Shown here: in pieces, positions 44,249-53,612 of the stretch | How positions within the stretch are numbered: position 1 is the stretch's first letter | Layout: every line of letters starts with the position of its first letter | Source: JACOMS01 sp964352785 | GTDB taxonomy: Bacteria; Pseudomonadota; Alphaproteobacteria; Caulobacterales; Maricaulaceae | DNA: 64,000 bases | Assembly (NCBI GenBank): GCA_964352785.1 | Contig: CAYGTI010000003.1 | Coordinates: forward strand, 111,793-175,792 | Direction of reading: 5' to 3' | The notes under the pieces: model-generated | Told to the model about the DNA's origin: nothing | What the model saw: the letters and a program-made list of their open reading frames with translations, nothing else | The model's database searches: none | Translations under genes and position numbers: made by a program

Positions 44249-45898
44249 TTACATCATTCCTCCCATGCCGCCCATTCCGCCCATGCCGCCCATATCAGGC
44301 ATGCCGCCGCCGGAGTCTGGCTTAGGCGCTTCGACGATGGCGCATTCTGTGGTCAGGATCAGGCCAGCCACAGACGCGGCGTCAAGAAGGGCTGTGCGTA
44401 CAACTTTGACCGGGTCAACAATACCTTCTTTGACCATATCGACATAGACTTCGTTCTGTGCATCAAAACCGAAATTGGCTTTGTTTTCAGATAAAATCCG
44501 TCCAACAACAACCGCGCCTTCGACGCCAGCATTGTCTGCGATTTGACGTACAGGGTACTGAAGCGCCGCTCTGACGATTTCGATACCGGCTTGCTCGTCA
44601 TCGTTTTTGCCTTTGGCATTGATGAACTGAGAAGCTCGTAGAAGCGCTGTGCCGCCGCCTGGTACGATGCCTTCTTCAACCGCAGCGCGTGTGGCGTTCA
44701 GTGCGTCGTCGACGCGGTCTTTACGCTCTTTAACTTCGATTTCAGTGGATCCGCCGACTTTGATTACAGCCACGCCGCCCGCGAGTTTCGCAAGGCGCTC
44801 TTGAAGCTTTTCTTTGTCGTAATCAGAAGAAGTGTTCTCGGCTTGCGTGCGGATTTGCTCGACGCGGGCGCTGATGTCCTTCTTCTTGCCCGCACCGTCA
44901 ACGATGACCGTGTCATCTTTTGTGATGTGAACATGCTTGGCTGTGCCAAGGTCTTTGAGTGTGACATTTTCCAGCTTGATGCCGAGATCTTCGGAAATCA
45001 CTGTACCGCCCGTCAGAACCGCAATGTCTTGGAGCATCGCTTTGCGGCGATCACCAAATCCGGGGGCTTTGACAGCCGCGATTTTAAGGCCGCCGCGCAG
45101 TTTATTGACAACGAGAGTTGCAAGCGCTTCGCCTTCAATGTCTTCGGCAACGATCAACAAAGGTTTGCCCGTTTGAACAACAGCTTCGAGGATCGGGAGC
45201 ATACCTTGGAGTGAAGACAATTTGCCTTCGTTGAGCAAGATATAAGGGTCGTCCATCTCGGCGCGCATTTTTTCAGCGTCCGTGATGAAGTAAGGCGACA
45301 AGTAACCGCGGTCAAACTGCATGCCCTCAACAACGTCCAGCTCAGTTTCGGCTGTTTTGCCTTCTTCAACTGTGATGACGCCTTCATTGCCGACTTTGCC
45401 CATCGCGTCTGCGATCATTTGGCCGATGTCAGCCGCGCCGTTTGCAGAGATTGTACCGACCTGCGCAATTTCTTCGGACTTGCTGATTTTCTTGGCTTTG
45501 TTGAGCAGGTCAGCCGCAATTTCTTTGGCGGCTGTATCGATACCGCGCTTAAGGTCCATTGGGTTCATGCCAGCGGCAACGCGCTTGAGGCCTTCGCGAA
45601 CGATGGCTTGTGCCAGAACGGTCGCTGTGGTTGTTCCGTCGCCGGCTTTGTCGTTTGTTTTGCTCGCGACTTCGCGAAGCATCATTGCGCCGAGGTTCTG
45701 GTAGCGATCTTCAAGTTCGATTTCTTTAGCAACACTCACACCGTCTTTGGTCGTGCGGGGCGCGCCGAAAGATTTTTCGATAACGACGTTGCGGCCTTTG
45801 GGGCCGAGGGTGACTTTGACTGCATTGGCGAGAATGTCTACGCCTTCCAGCATTTTGGCTCGTGCATCTGAGCCGAATTTGACGTCTTTAGCCGCCAT
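44249..45898 (-). CDS. groEL: Chaperonin GroEL (Hsp60)
   Basis: The 60-kDa folding chamber that works with GroES and ATP. The 549-aa product has AAKDVKFGSDARAKMLEGVD at the start, the ATP-binding block KVTLGPKGRNVVIEKSFG, GDGTTTATVLAQAIV and the flexible tail with repeated GGM ending in MM. AGGAGA precedes the ATG. groES lies 198 bp upstream, a longer gap than usual, with REP-like hairpins in it. Confidence 0.99.
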   Translation of the reverse strand: MAAKDVKFGSDARAKMLEGVDILANAVKVTLGPKGRNVVIEKSFGAPRTTKDGVSVAKEIELEDRYQNLGAMMLREVASKTNDKAGDGTTTATVLAQAIVREGLKRVAAGMNPMDLKRGIDTAAKEIAADLLNKAKKISKSEEIAQVGTISANGAADIGQMIADAMGKVGNEGVITVEEGKTAETELDVVEGMQFDRGYLSPYFITDAEKMRAEMDDPYILLNEGKLSSLQGMLPILEAVVQTGKPLLIVAEDIEGEALATLVVNKLRGGLKIAAVKAPGFGDRRKAMLQDIAVLTGGTVISEDLGIKLENVTLKDLGTAKHVHITKDDTVIVDGAGKKKDISARVEQIRTQAENTSSDYDKEKLQERLAKLAGGVAVIKVGGSTEIEVKERKDRVDDALNATRAAVEEGIVPGGGTALLRASQFINAKGKNDDEQAGIEIVRAALQYPVRQIADNAGVEGAVVVGRILSENKANFGFDAQNEVYVDMVKEGIVDPVKVVRTALLDAASVAGLILTTECAIVEAPKPDSGGGMPDMGGMGGMGGMGGMM

Positions 45899-45933
45899 AA
45901 TAATATCTCCTATTGAGAGTTTAAGTTTCTAAC

Positions 45934-45991
45934 TGTCATCCCGGGCTTGACCCGGGATTTTTCTAGCTTGTCATCCCGCACTTGATGCGGA
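45934..45991. repeat. Two REP-like GTCATCCCG hairpins between groES and groEL
   Basis: TGTCATCCCGGGCTTGACCC at 45934-45953 (completed by GGGAT) and a second unit GTCATCCCGCACTTGATGCG at 45970-45989. Each forms a stem with a CTTGA loop. This GTCATCCCGG-CTTGA type is a dispersed repeat known from several alphaproteobacteria. Its location inside the groES-groEL spacer means it is transcribed and can influence the relative amounts of the two messages. Confidence 0.75.
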
Positions 45992-46096
45992 ACTTGGAGG
46001 GGTAGAGGACGATCTGACCGGTGCTCGCGCCGCGTTTTCACTTTGTGAAGAACGCTTTTCGCTCCGCCCGGTTATCGAAATCAATGCCGTAATCGG

Positions 46097-46384
46097 TTAA
46101 CCGATTACGCCCATGATATCCGACTCTTTCATGATCAACAGGTCTTTACCGTCGATCTTGACTTCTGTGCCGCCCCATTTGCCGAATAAGACGCGGTCGC
46201 CTTTTTTGACATCCAGAGGCGCAATTTTGCCGTCGTCACCGCGGGTGCCGGGGCCAACAGCCACAACTTTGCCTTCGGAGGGTTTTTCGGTGGCTGTATC
46301 AGGAATGATGATCCCGCCAGCCGTTTTGGTTTCTTCCTTGACGCGTTCTACGACGACGCGGTCATGTAGAGGACGAAATTTCAT
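46097..46384 (-). CDS. groES: Co-chaperonin GroES (Hsp10)
   Basis: The 10-kDa cap of GroEL. The 95-aa product begins MKFRPLHDRVVVERVKEETK, contains the mobile loop TAGGIIIPDTATEKPSEG that contacts GroEL, and ends in DLLIMKESDIMGVIG. A CIRCE element lies upstream of the start, so it is repressed by HrcA; RpoH is likely to add heat-shock activation. Confidence 0.98.
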   Translation of the reverse strand: MKFRPLHDRVVVERVKEETKTAGGIIIPDTATEKPSEGKVVAVGPGTRGDDGKIAPLDVKKGDRVLFGKWGGTEVKIDGKDLLIMKESDIMGVIG

Positions 46385-46417
46385 AGTCGATCTCTTTTGT
46401 GTTAGAGGGTTGATATT

Positions 46418-46444
46418 TTAGCACTCACACCGCGTGACTGCTAA
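46418..46444 (-). promoter_or_regulatory. CIRCE operator of groESL
   Basis: TTAGCACTC, nine bases, then GACTGCTAA: one mismatch from the consensus CIRCE inverted repeat (GAGTGCTAA on the right). It is the binding site of the heat-shock repressor HrcA and lies about 35 bp upstream of groES. Confidence 0.93.
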
Positions 46445-46506
46445 CAAGTGGCAGATAGGTGTCGTGCTTCAACTCTTCAAGAGAGGAATAAGATAAAATG
46501 TCGCTT

Positions 46507-46986
46507 TTAGTCAGTTTTAGGACGGTTTTTTTCTTCGTCTTCACGTTTTCGGATGGCGTCCTCCAAATTGACTGTATTGGGGCCGGTACTGGGAAAGGAT
46601 TTGATCAATTTGGGCTGTTCGGCCTGTGTGTTTGACAGAGCGTCGGTGTTCACCCAATGGTCTTTGATAGGGTCAATACGGGATAGCCCGTTAGCTGTTT
46701 CATAGACTGTATATGGCCCAAAGCTTTTCAAGCGCCCTATTTTATTGCCGTTAATATCTAAAATATCTAACGTGCCAGTTTGTATCCAGTATGTGCTTTT
46801 GGATTCACGATGGTCTGTCGCGTCTTTTTTCAAAGTTGTGTCCTCTACCATATTGAGGGGCTGTTTTTGTGAAAGCTCTTTAGTTGATATGGGGGCAATG
46901 TCATCGCGCACAACCTCTGGCGCAGGTGATTGAGCGCAGGCATATAGGCTGGCACAGAGAGTCATCAATACGATTTTGTTTATCAT
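46507..46986 (-). CDS. Putative lipoprotein of unknown function
   Basis: A 159-aa product from ATG 46986. A lipoprotein signal (INKIVLMTLCASLYAC, lipid-anchor Cys17) precedes a polar, acidic region, then a compact segment STYWIQTGTLDILDINGNKI and GRLKSFGPYTVYETANGLSR resembling an SH3-like fold, and a charged tail (DAIRKREDEEKNRPKTD). GGAAG precedes this start; a longer frame up to 47097 would add 37 residues before the signal and crosses a terminator, so it is rejected. No family assigned with confidence. Confidence 0.6.
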   Translation of the reverse strand: MINKIVLMTLCASLYACAQSPAPEVVRDDIAPISTKELSQKQPLNMVEDTTLKKDATDHRESKSTYWIQTGTLDILDINGNKIGRLKSFGPYTVYETANGLSRIDPIKDHWVNTDALSNTQAEQPKLIKSFPSTGPNTVNLEDAIRKREDEEKNRPKTD

Positions 46987-47051
46987 AGCCGTGTCTTCCA
47001 TGTTCCTATGCAGACTAGCGGTTGTCCTCAGCTTGGTAAAATCCTTTACGC

Positions 47052-47080
47052 ATAAAAAAACCAGGCTCGAAGCCTGGTTT
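47052..47080 (-). terminator. Terminator of the autotransporter gene
   Basis: AAACCAGGCT pairs with AGCCTGGTTT around CGA. On the minus strand a T-run follows directly, ending the transcript of the large gene to its right. Confidence 0.9.
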
Positions 47081-47102
47081 TCTGTGTTTATAATCAAGCA
47101 GA

Positions 47103-50100
47103 TTAGAACTTGATGCGAATACCGCCTTGGTAAGACTGTAGATCAATATCGCTACGGCCAACCGTTGTGTTCACAGACAGTACAATATCAACCATATCAG
47201 ACGCGTTATAATTCACGCCCGCGCCAACTTCTCCCCAGCTGGTATCTTCTCCAAAAGCTGCGAACGATGCCGCTGATGCGTTTCCATTAGCAAAGGAGGC
47301 TAAGAATGTCTCGCCACCATTGGAAGTATCGCTAAAGTTCTGTACATAGTCAGCATTCATTCTCAACTCGAGTTGTTTTGAATTGATAGTTTTAATTTCA
47401 AATCCAAAAAGACCGTGAGTACTGTCTAGGCTTCCACGTTGAATGGCCAAAGCGGGTCCGCCGCCAGTCTCAGGTGTTGAGTCAAGGTTAATGAGATTAT
47501 GACGTACGCGAGCACCGGGTGAAATCATAAGACCGCCTGTGGTGAACTCTTTAGCTAAGCCGATTTCTGCCGATAAAGTGGTATTATCAGCATCTGTTTC
47601 AAGCGTTGAACCGCCAACCACACGCGATGTTTTGTTGTTAAAGCGTCCAAGGCTAATTTGGCCCTCAGCGACCATATTGGTTTCGCTTCGGATTTGACCG
47701 TAAACCGTACCGCTGAAATGTGTACCTGTGGCTGTCTGACCAAGAGACGATGTCGCATCCATATCGGCGTAGCTCACACCCGCACCTACAATCAGGTGCT
47801 CGGACACGAGTTTTTCGATACCGGCATAAATATTCCAGCCATCAAATTCATCATCGGCAAAACCGGTGCCGGGCATAGCTTTACCCGAGCCGTCTGTGAT
47901 GCCGCCCATGAGGTATAGAGCGTAATCAGACTTGAGGCCCGGCATAGCGCGTGTGCTCATCGCGTCGCCAGAAGCATCCGCGTATAGAACACTTTCCATT
48001 CCCGCACTGCCAAGAGCTGCCAGTTGAACCGGACGTCCCGCTGTTGTCAGGGTGCCGCCTATCTCGCCTTTGTTGAAGCTACTCATACGGTTGCGGTAAA
48101 ACTGCGATTGGGTATTCATCATAGATTTACCAACGGATTGAACCGTTGTCTCTGTGATGGGCGCCCACGCATTAAATGCCGCTTGAATCGCGGCGGGTGT
48201 GGCCAAATCCAAAGATGCGAAAATCGCAGATAGGTTGCCCGATCCGCGGTTTCCGTCGAGCATTTTAGCATATGATGACTGCACAGCGTTGTTTGTATCA
48301 ATCGCTTCGTCGAAAGATTTGGCGTTGATGACCGCTTTCACGCTGTTGGCTTCATGGACAAGATCAGCAAATAGAATTGTGCTGATTGCCATAGATGTAA
48401 GTTCGCCCGTTTGCGTTCCTCCAGTCGTTAAGAACGTATATTCATTACCAAACAAAACGTTCTCGTCAGCGCTAAACATCACTGTTCCGTCTAGGCTTGA
48501 GTCGCCCGTGAGAGTCAGTACGTCACTAACCCCATTGCTTGAAAGGTTAATCATTAAACCTGATGCTGACGACAATATTGCATTGCCATCAATCGTCAGT
48601 GTACCGATGTCTTCAAGACTGCCGGGTGCTATTGCGCCCATGACGTTTGTAAAGAACGGTGTCGTTATTGTTCCAGTTCCTGTCAACAAGCCTGACATCA
48701 TGAAGTAATCACCCGGCGTTGACAGAGCGCCGTCCACATTCACGCTACCACCAGACTGTGTAATATCAATTAAGCTGTTAAGGCTACCTGCTGCAGAGAT
48801 ATCAAGGCCTGCCATATTCGTGACAGTCAAACGGTCAATTTCGACAGTGCTGCTCAACGTTGTCGTCCCTGAGTTTGAGAGCGTAACATCATAATACCGG
48901 GCCGCATTGATAGAACTGTCACCGTTGACTGTCGGGTCGACATTATCCGGTGTAAAGTTCGTAGCGCCTGGTAAACCGTTATCAATTGTCGGTGCTGGGT
49001 TAGGGTCACCCGGGGCTTGGCTTTGATTTTCTGGGACAGTTGCTACATTCTCATCGCCGCCTTGAGCCTGATATTCGGCTGAAAAATTGACATCGCCACC
49101 TAAAATGTCAGAGATATTGCTTTCGCCTACGCCGCTCCAAATATCAGAGATGTTGGCAATACCTATACCGGATTGGATGCCATTAGCTCCTTCCGTGGCT
49201 GGTATGTCATCGCCAGCGGGCGTTGTTGGAGTGATTGCGCCCGTAGCCAGATCGGTACACACATTAGCGCCGTTAGCCCCAAAAATATTTTGCGTACAGA
49301 CGGCTCCAAAGTCCGGGTCTGTGCCTAATACACCATCGGCTTGTACATCGGGTATGCCGACAACAACGTCACCGTTAGCGTCAATAATGCGGTAATTCGG
49401 GTCAATCAAACTTGTCCAGTGGGTTGCATCTTCCCAATTTCCGTCGCCTTCCGCCGCGCCTACATATTTATAGGCATTATTCGCAGCGATGTAATCGTAG
49501 AACAAGTAAAGCGGTTGATAAAAACTTGACGTGCCTAAAGAACTGAAGGGTTGCGCCCCGCCAAAAGACCGAGATCCACCAGAGAGAACGCCCAAAACTA
49601 AGTCATCAGTCGACAAAGTGTTATTTGCGGCATCAAGAATAAGGGGGCCACCGGAGTCTCCTCCTGCGGTTGTTCCTTCATTTGGGAGTGCGTCATCGCG
49701 GAATAAGTTGAAGTCAGGAAATCCCCCGCCTCCAATACGCAGGCCATTTTCATCCTCTTGGCTATCAAAGTCTGTAAAATAAAGGCTTTGAGGAAGGAAC
49801 GATGGTCCCGGCCCAAAAACAGGTGCATCAACCTCATCTAAAGATGCCAGCGCGCCAATAAAGTTTTCGACTAAGCGCCGCCGAAAATCAATGCCCTCAA
49901 CAGGCCCCTGGATAGCGTTGCCTGTAGCGCCATAACCCGTAAGGTTAACATGGTACCCTGTACCTGTGACACCATCAATCGTACCCGGGTCTGGTAGGGC
50001 TGAAAACAGCATCGCCCATGTTGGAATATCGCGGGTTGGCGTGTCGAGCGTCGCCATTGCAACGTCTGCTTCTAAAAATCCCGCGCCAAAAGCGTCATTT

Positions 50101-50522
50101 AATGAGTCAGGATGCCAATTTATGTGGTTAATGTTGTAGAGGAAGTCTGCCGCGCTTGTTTGAAAGCCGCTTCTGAACCAGTTCTGCACAGCGGGCAGGT
50201 TGTCCACTGAAAACCCAAAGCTAGCGGCGACTCCGCCTGTATTCCATCCATAAGCATCCTCGGGACGTGAATTAACGCAGTGGGCTGCAAAAATAACAGT
50301 TCTTGGATTAATGAGTGTCCCTGTACATAATCCGACAGAACCCCCGCCGTTACTGACGACAAGTTGTCCAACGCCGTTGACCCCGCCTTCGTCATCAACA
50401 ATTGCGTCCGAATCTGTATTTTCATTTGGAACAATTGAAAAGGCGTTACCCGCGATCATGGCGGTGACAATAGCTGTGGATGCAATACCCTTGAGCAAGT
50501 TTTTACGTAAATTGGTAGACAT
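47103..50522 (-). CDS. Autotransporter with trypsin-like serine protease passenger
   Basis: A 1139-aa secreted protein from ATG 50522 (GAGGG upstream; an open 35-codon extension lacks a signal peptide and is rejected). A signal peptide (about 1-29) leads to an S1-type protease domain with His81 in VIFAAHC, an Asp in LEADVAMATLDT, and Ser290 in GGDSGGPLI. Then comes a region with ENVATVPENQSQAPGDPNPAP, followed by beta-helix-like repeats (TLSSTVEIDRLTVTNMAGLD) typical of PEP/autotransporter stalks. The last about 280 residues form an autotransporter beta-barrel (GAGVSYADMDATSSLGQT, ending YQGGIRIKF). It should export its own protease to the cell surface; whether the domain is released is unknown. 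Confidence 0.88.
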   Translation of the reverse strand: MSTNLRKNLLKGIASTAIVTAMIAGNAFSIVPNENTDSDAIVDDEGGVNGVGQLVVSNGGGSVGLCTGTLINPRTVIFAAHCVNSRPEDAYGWNTGGVAASFGFSVDNLPAVQNWFRSGFQTSAADFLYNINHINWHPDSLNDAFGAGFLEADVAMATLDTPTRDIPTWAMLFSALPDPGTIDGVTGTGYHVNLTGYGATGNAIQGPVEGIDFRRRLVENFIGALASLDEVDAPVFGPGPSFLPQSLYFTDFDSQEDENGLRIGGGGFPDFNLFRDDALPNEGTTAGGDSGGPLILDAANNTLSTDDLVLGVLSGGSRSFGGAQPFSSLGTSSFYQPLYLFYDYIAANNAYKYVGAAEGDGNWEDATHWTSLIDPNYRIIDANGDVVVGIPDVQADGVLGTDPDFGAVCTQNIFGANGANVCTDLATGAITPTTPAGDDIPATEGANGIQSGIGIANISDIWSGVGESNISDILGGDVNFSAEYQAQGGDENVATVPENQSQAPGDPNPAPTIDNGLPGATNFTPDNVDPTVNGDSSINAARYYDVTLSNSGTTTLSSTVEIDRLTVTNMAGLDISAAGSLNSLIDITQSGGSVNVDGALSTPGDYFMMSGLLTGTGTITTPFFTNVMGAIAPGSLEDIGTLTIDGNAILSSASGLMINLSSNGVSDVLTLTGDSSLDGTVMFSADENVLFGNEYTFLTTGGTQTGELTSMAISTILFADLVHEANSVKAVINAKSFDEAIDTNNAVQSSYAKMLDGNRGSGNLSAIFASLDLATPAAIQAAFNAWAPITETTVQSVGKSMMNTQSQFYRNRMSSFNKGEIGGTLTTAGRPVQLAALGSAGMESVLYADASGDAMSTRAMPGLKSDYALYLMGGITDGSGKAMPGTGFADDEFDGWNIYAGIEKLVSEHLIVGAGVSYADMDATSSLGQTATGTHFSGTVYGQIRSETNMVAEGQISLGRFNNKTSRVVGGSTLETDADNTTLSAEIGLAKEFTTGGLMISPGARVRHNLINLDSTPETGGGPALAIQRGSLDSTHGLFGFEIKTINSKQLELRMNADYVQNFSDTSNGGETFLASFANGNASAASFAAFGEDTSWGEVGAGVNYNASDMVDIVLSVNTTVGRSDIDLQSYQGGIRIKF

Positions 50523-50810
50523 AGATGAGACCCTCGAACAATTATTATTGGCAGGTTTATCACATCTTGATGTGGCGCATGCAATGATAAAGAGATCAAC
50601 TCCGCAAAAACTTTTCCCTTTTTCCAAGACCCTTTTGAAATTTTGTGCCTCTAACAGAAATTCCGTGTTTCATGCACAGTTTTAAAACACCCTATACAAG
50701 AATTGACAGGAAAGCGGACTTGCGTGCGCGATTGTTGTAGCAAGTCAGGCTGTGCTTGTCATTCAAGCGCTTTGCCGTCACAAAGCATGACAAACCTTGA
50801 GGAGCCTGAA

Positions 50811-52118
50811 ATGATTAAAGCCGTTACGAAATTTTGTGTCAGTTTCGCTGCACTCGGTATCAGTGCGATTGCCGCGCAGGCGTCTGATGTTAAAATCATC
50901 CATGCAGGTACGCTACTGGATGTTGAAAGCGGGAGCGCGGCATCAGATCAATATATCGTTGTTGAAGATGGCTTGATTTCTCTGGTCGGTACAAAAGCCC
51001 AAGTCACAGCGTCAGGTAAGTTCGCCGGGGCGACTATTATTGATTTATCCAGCCAAACGGTTCTACCTGGCCTGTCCGACTCTCATGTGCATTTGACCAG
51101 CCGTGCCGACATACACGGCTATAAACGTCTATCCGTCTCAACGCCGCGCGCCGCCATTCACGGCGTCGTAAATGCTAAAAAAACGCTGATGGCGGGTTTC
51201 ACTGCCGTGCGCAATCTTGGCGCGCCGGGCTTTGCCGATGTGGATTTAATGAACGCCGTGAATGACGGCACGGTTGCTGGCCCGCATATTATTCCTGCGG
51301 GGCGCTCGATCGGTATTACGGGCGGGCATTGCGACTCTAATTTGCTGCCGTACGAGTATGAACAAACAGCTGGCGGCGTGGCCGACGGGCCGTGGGCTGT
51401 GCGCGCCAAGGTACGCGAGAATAATAAATACGGCGCGAAAGTGATAAAATTTTGCGGCACGGGCGGGGTGCTCTCCAAGGGGACAAAAATCGGCGCGCAG
51501 CAATTTAGCTTTGAAGAAATGAAAGCCATTGTCGACGAAGCGCATCTCTTAGGCCTTAAAGTCGCGGTTCACGCCCACGGAAGTGACGGCATTAACACAG
51601 CAATTCGCGCCGGTGTAGACTCGGTGGAACATGCCAGCCTGATTTCTGATGCGGGGATCAAAGCGGCCAAGAAAAACGGGACATTCCTGTCCATGGATAT
51701 TTATGTGTCGGATTATATCCTGTCTGAGGGCGCCGCGGCGGGGATTCTCGAGGAGTCGCTCGCCAAAGAGCGCACCGTCGGCAAAGCCCAGCGCGAACGG
51801 TTTCAGGCGGCGGTCAAAGCGGGCGCAAAGATCGCATATGGCACCGACGCGGGTGTTTATCCGCACGGTCAAAACGGTCGGCAGTTGGCCTATTTGGTTA
51901 AATGGGGCATGAGCCCCATGCAAGCGGTTCAAGCAGCAACAATCGGAAATGCCACGCTCTTTGGCCTCGAGGCACAGATCGGCTCTATCAAAGCCGGCAA
52001 AGCCGCAGATATTATCGCGGTCGACGGCAACCCGCTGGAGAATATTAAAGAACTCGAAGACGTCGACTTTGTCATGAAAGGCGGCGTGGTCTACAAAGGC
52101 GGCGTGGCCACGCGCTGA
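50811..52118 (+). CDS. Secreted metal-dependent amidohydrolase
   Basis: A 435-aa protein from ATG 50811 (GAGGAG upstream; an open 36-codon extension is unneeded). A signal peptide (about 1-23, ending AAQAS) is followed by a TIM-barrel amidohydrolase: metal HxH in DSHVHLTS, the Lys region AKVIKFCGTGGV (likely carboxylated), AVHAHGSDGI, SVEHASL and YGTDAGVYPHG with the catalytic Asp. It is of the imidazolonepropionase-like/Xaa-dipeptidase type, some of which hydrolyse dipeptides in the periplasm. Divergent from the autotransporter, sharing the 288-bp space 50523-50810 as their promoter region. Confidence 0.9.
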   Translation: MIKAVTKFCVSFAALGISAIAAQASDVKIIHAGTLLDVESGSAASDQYIVVEDGLISLVGTKAQVTASGKFAGATIIDLSSQTVLPGLSDSHVHLTSRADIHGYKRLSVSTPRAAIHGVVNAKKTLMAGFTAVRNLGAPGFADVDLMNAVNDGTVAGPHIIPAGRSIGITGGHCDSNLLPYEYEQTAGGVADGPWAVRAKVRENNKYGAKVIKFCGTGGVLSKGTKIGAQQFSFEEMKAIVDEAHLLGLKVAVHAHGSDGINTAIRAGVDSVEHASLISDAGIKAAKKNGTFLSMDIYVSDYILSEGAAAGILEESLAKERTVGKAQRERFQAAVKAGAKIAYGTDAGVYPHGQNGRQLAYLVKWGMSPMQAVQAATIGNATLFGLEAQIGSIKAGKAADIIAVDGNPLENIKELEDVDFVMKGGVVYKGGVATR

Positions 52119-52393
52119 GTTGATATTGCCGGCGATATCAGGTGAGCGACGTTTCATAAGACTGCGTGTGACGGGCCGCTACCGTGGCCTTCTTCGGCTA
52201 TAGTTGATACGCTGGATCAATTATTTGGCGGGGCTAACCGCCTTCGAAGTATCAAAAACAGCGATATTAAAAAAAGACCACGTTTCATAAAATGGCGACA
52301 ATAATTACACTGGTAAGTACATAATTTGAACGAGTGGTTTGCTTTATATTTTTGAACTTGCCGCGATTAAAAATTTCTGCAAATAATACTTTT

Positions 52394-52792
52394 ATGGATT
52401 TGTACCAACTTCACTCTATACTTGCTGAAAATCGCGACTTAATCGCTCATACTTGGGAGTTTTTTGTTACAGTAAATTTGGCAATCATTGGAATACTTTA
52501 TGTTGGCAATAAACAAATACCGCTATGGGTTCGTATAACATTATTGATACCATATTCTGCTTTCATGTATTTAAATTATCGAGCGCAAATTGATAATTAT
52601 ACGTATGCTTCCGAAATACTCAATTTCGCACAAACGTATTCAGACCAATCCGGAGAAAATTCACTTGTAACGTTCTTCAATGCGGGTTGGGTATTGAATT
52701 ACCTGTCATTGATATACATCTCTGGGTTTATTTTCGGATCGGTTTTGATCCTTCAAATAGGTGGGCGAGCGATCAATGCAACGTCTGAGTAA
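52394..52792 (+). CDS. Small membrane protein, partner of phospholipase-like gene
   Basis: A 132-aa protein from ATG 52394; an earlier open start would add 20 residues, but no strong Shine-Dalgarno is visible for either. Three hydrophobic helices lie at about 22-38, 46-62 and 104-126, with a polar segment between the last two (NYTYASEILNFAQTYSDQSG). Its end overlaps the next gene by 17 bases, so they are coupled. Markedly AT-rich. No family recognised. As the neighbour encodes a phospholipase A2-like protein, an immunity, anchoring or delivery role is conceivable (inference only). Confidence 0.6.
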   Translation: MDLYQLHSILAENRDLIAHTWEFFVTVNLAIIGILYVGNKQIPLWVRITLLIPYSAFMYLNYRAQIDNYTYASEILNFAQTYSDQSGENSLVTFFNAGWVLNYLSLIYISGFIFGSVLILQIGGRAINATSE

Positions 52793-53612
52793 AATAGCGG
52801 GATTGAATACCTGCAACGTGATTGTTCTCGTTTTTTTGAACTTATTGATGCAGGGGTGTGTGAGTGCGTTTGCCAGCCCGTATGTCAACCCAAGTGAAGG
52901 TCATATTTTCAAGTACGGAAAATTTTGTGGCCCCAAAGTGCCGCCGCATCAACTTTCAAAAGTCCGAAAACAACGGATAGCCTATTTAAGTTCAATTACA
53001 CCCATCGATTCGATTGATGAGGCATGTAAAGTTCATGATTTATGTTATGCAAGATTTGGGGACGATAACGCTAGTTGCGATACTACGATGGTTACCACGT
53101 TGGTGCATTTGGGTAGAAACTCCGCGTGGAAAAGTGCACCGAACTTACCACCTGCCCCAAAATCAATTCCAATGAATATTGCTGGTTTTATTTTAGAAAT
53201 TCCTCAAGTGGATCGACGGACTTCATCGCCATGTAACTCGCTCGTGCACGAGATTATGACAGCATTTTCAACAAAGATAAAAAACATACGAGGCCAATCG
53301 GAAACGCGAACCACCTTAGAGCGAATTTGGGGAACTCCATGGGCTGCCGGTATGATAGCGTCATCTTTAATGCCAGACAGTTGGCCAGACGAAGGAACAT
53401 GTTCTGTTTTGGATACAAGTAAGGTTTATAACTCAAATGTAATTTATGAGTATAAGTCAGCTGCGACTTCTGGTGGTTGTTCCGAAAAAGAGTTGTTGTC
53501 CGGTAAGGTCAATCCCGCGATATGTGGAATAAAATTATCCCTATCTGAGGCTTCACAAATTAACTCTAAACAGATTCGAGGTTTGGCGTTTTTGCCATCA
53601 GACCGAAAGTAA
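52776..53612 (+). CDS. Phospholipase A2-like secreted protein
   Basis: A 278-aa product from ATG 52776. An N-terminal hydrophobic signal ends at a lipobox-like LMQGC (Cys28), so it may be a lipoprotein. Residues 47-91 hold a phospholipase A2 signature: calcium-loop-like YGKFCG (47-52), then D81-EACKVH-D-LCY with the catalytic pair His87-Asp88 flanked by Cys84 and Cys90. sPLA2 enzymes cleave the sn-2 ester of glycerophospholipids. The C-terminal part (about 130-278) is unlike PLA2, with several Cys (CNSL, GTCSVL, GGCSEKEL, NPAICGI) and no known family. AT-rich and paired with a membrane-protein gene, it looks horizontally acquired. Confidence 0.68.
   Translation: MQRLSKIAGLNTCNVIVLVFLNLLMQGCVSAFASPYVNPSEGHIFKYGKFCGPKVPPHQLSKVRKQRIAYLSSITPIDSIDEACKVHDLCYARFGDDNASCDTTMVTTLVHLGRNSAWKSAPNLPPAPKSIPMNIAGFILEIPQVDRRTSSPCNSLVHEIMTAFSTKIKNIRGQSETRTTLERIWGTPWAAGMIASSLMPDSWPDEGTCSVLDTSKVYNSNVIYEYKSAATSGGCSEKELLSGKVNPAICGIKLSLSEASQINSKQIRGLAFLPSDRK

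Noticed and set aside
44257..44310. Low-complexity repeat at the groEL 3' end
   Set aside because: It is the normal GGM-repeat tail of GroEL, not an independent repeat.
44801..45214. 137-codon plus-strand frame opposite groEL
   Set aside because: Shadow frame of a highly conserved gene.
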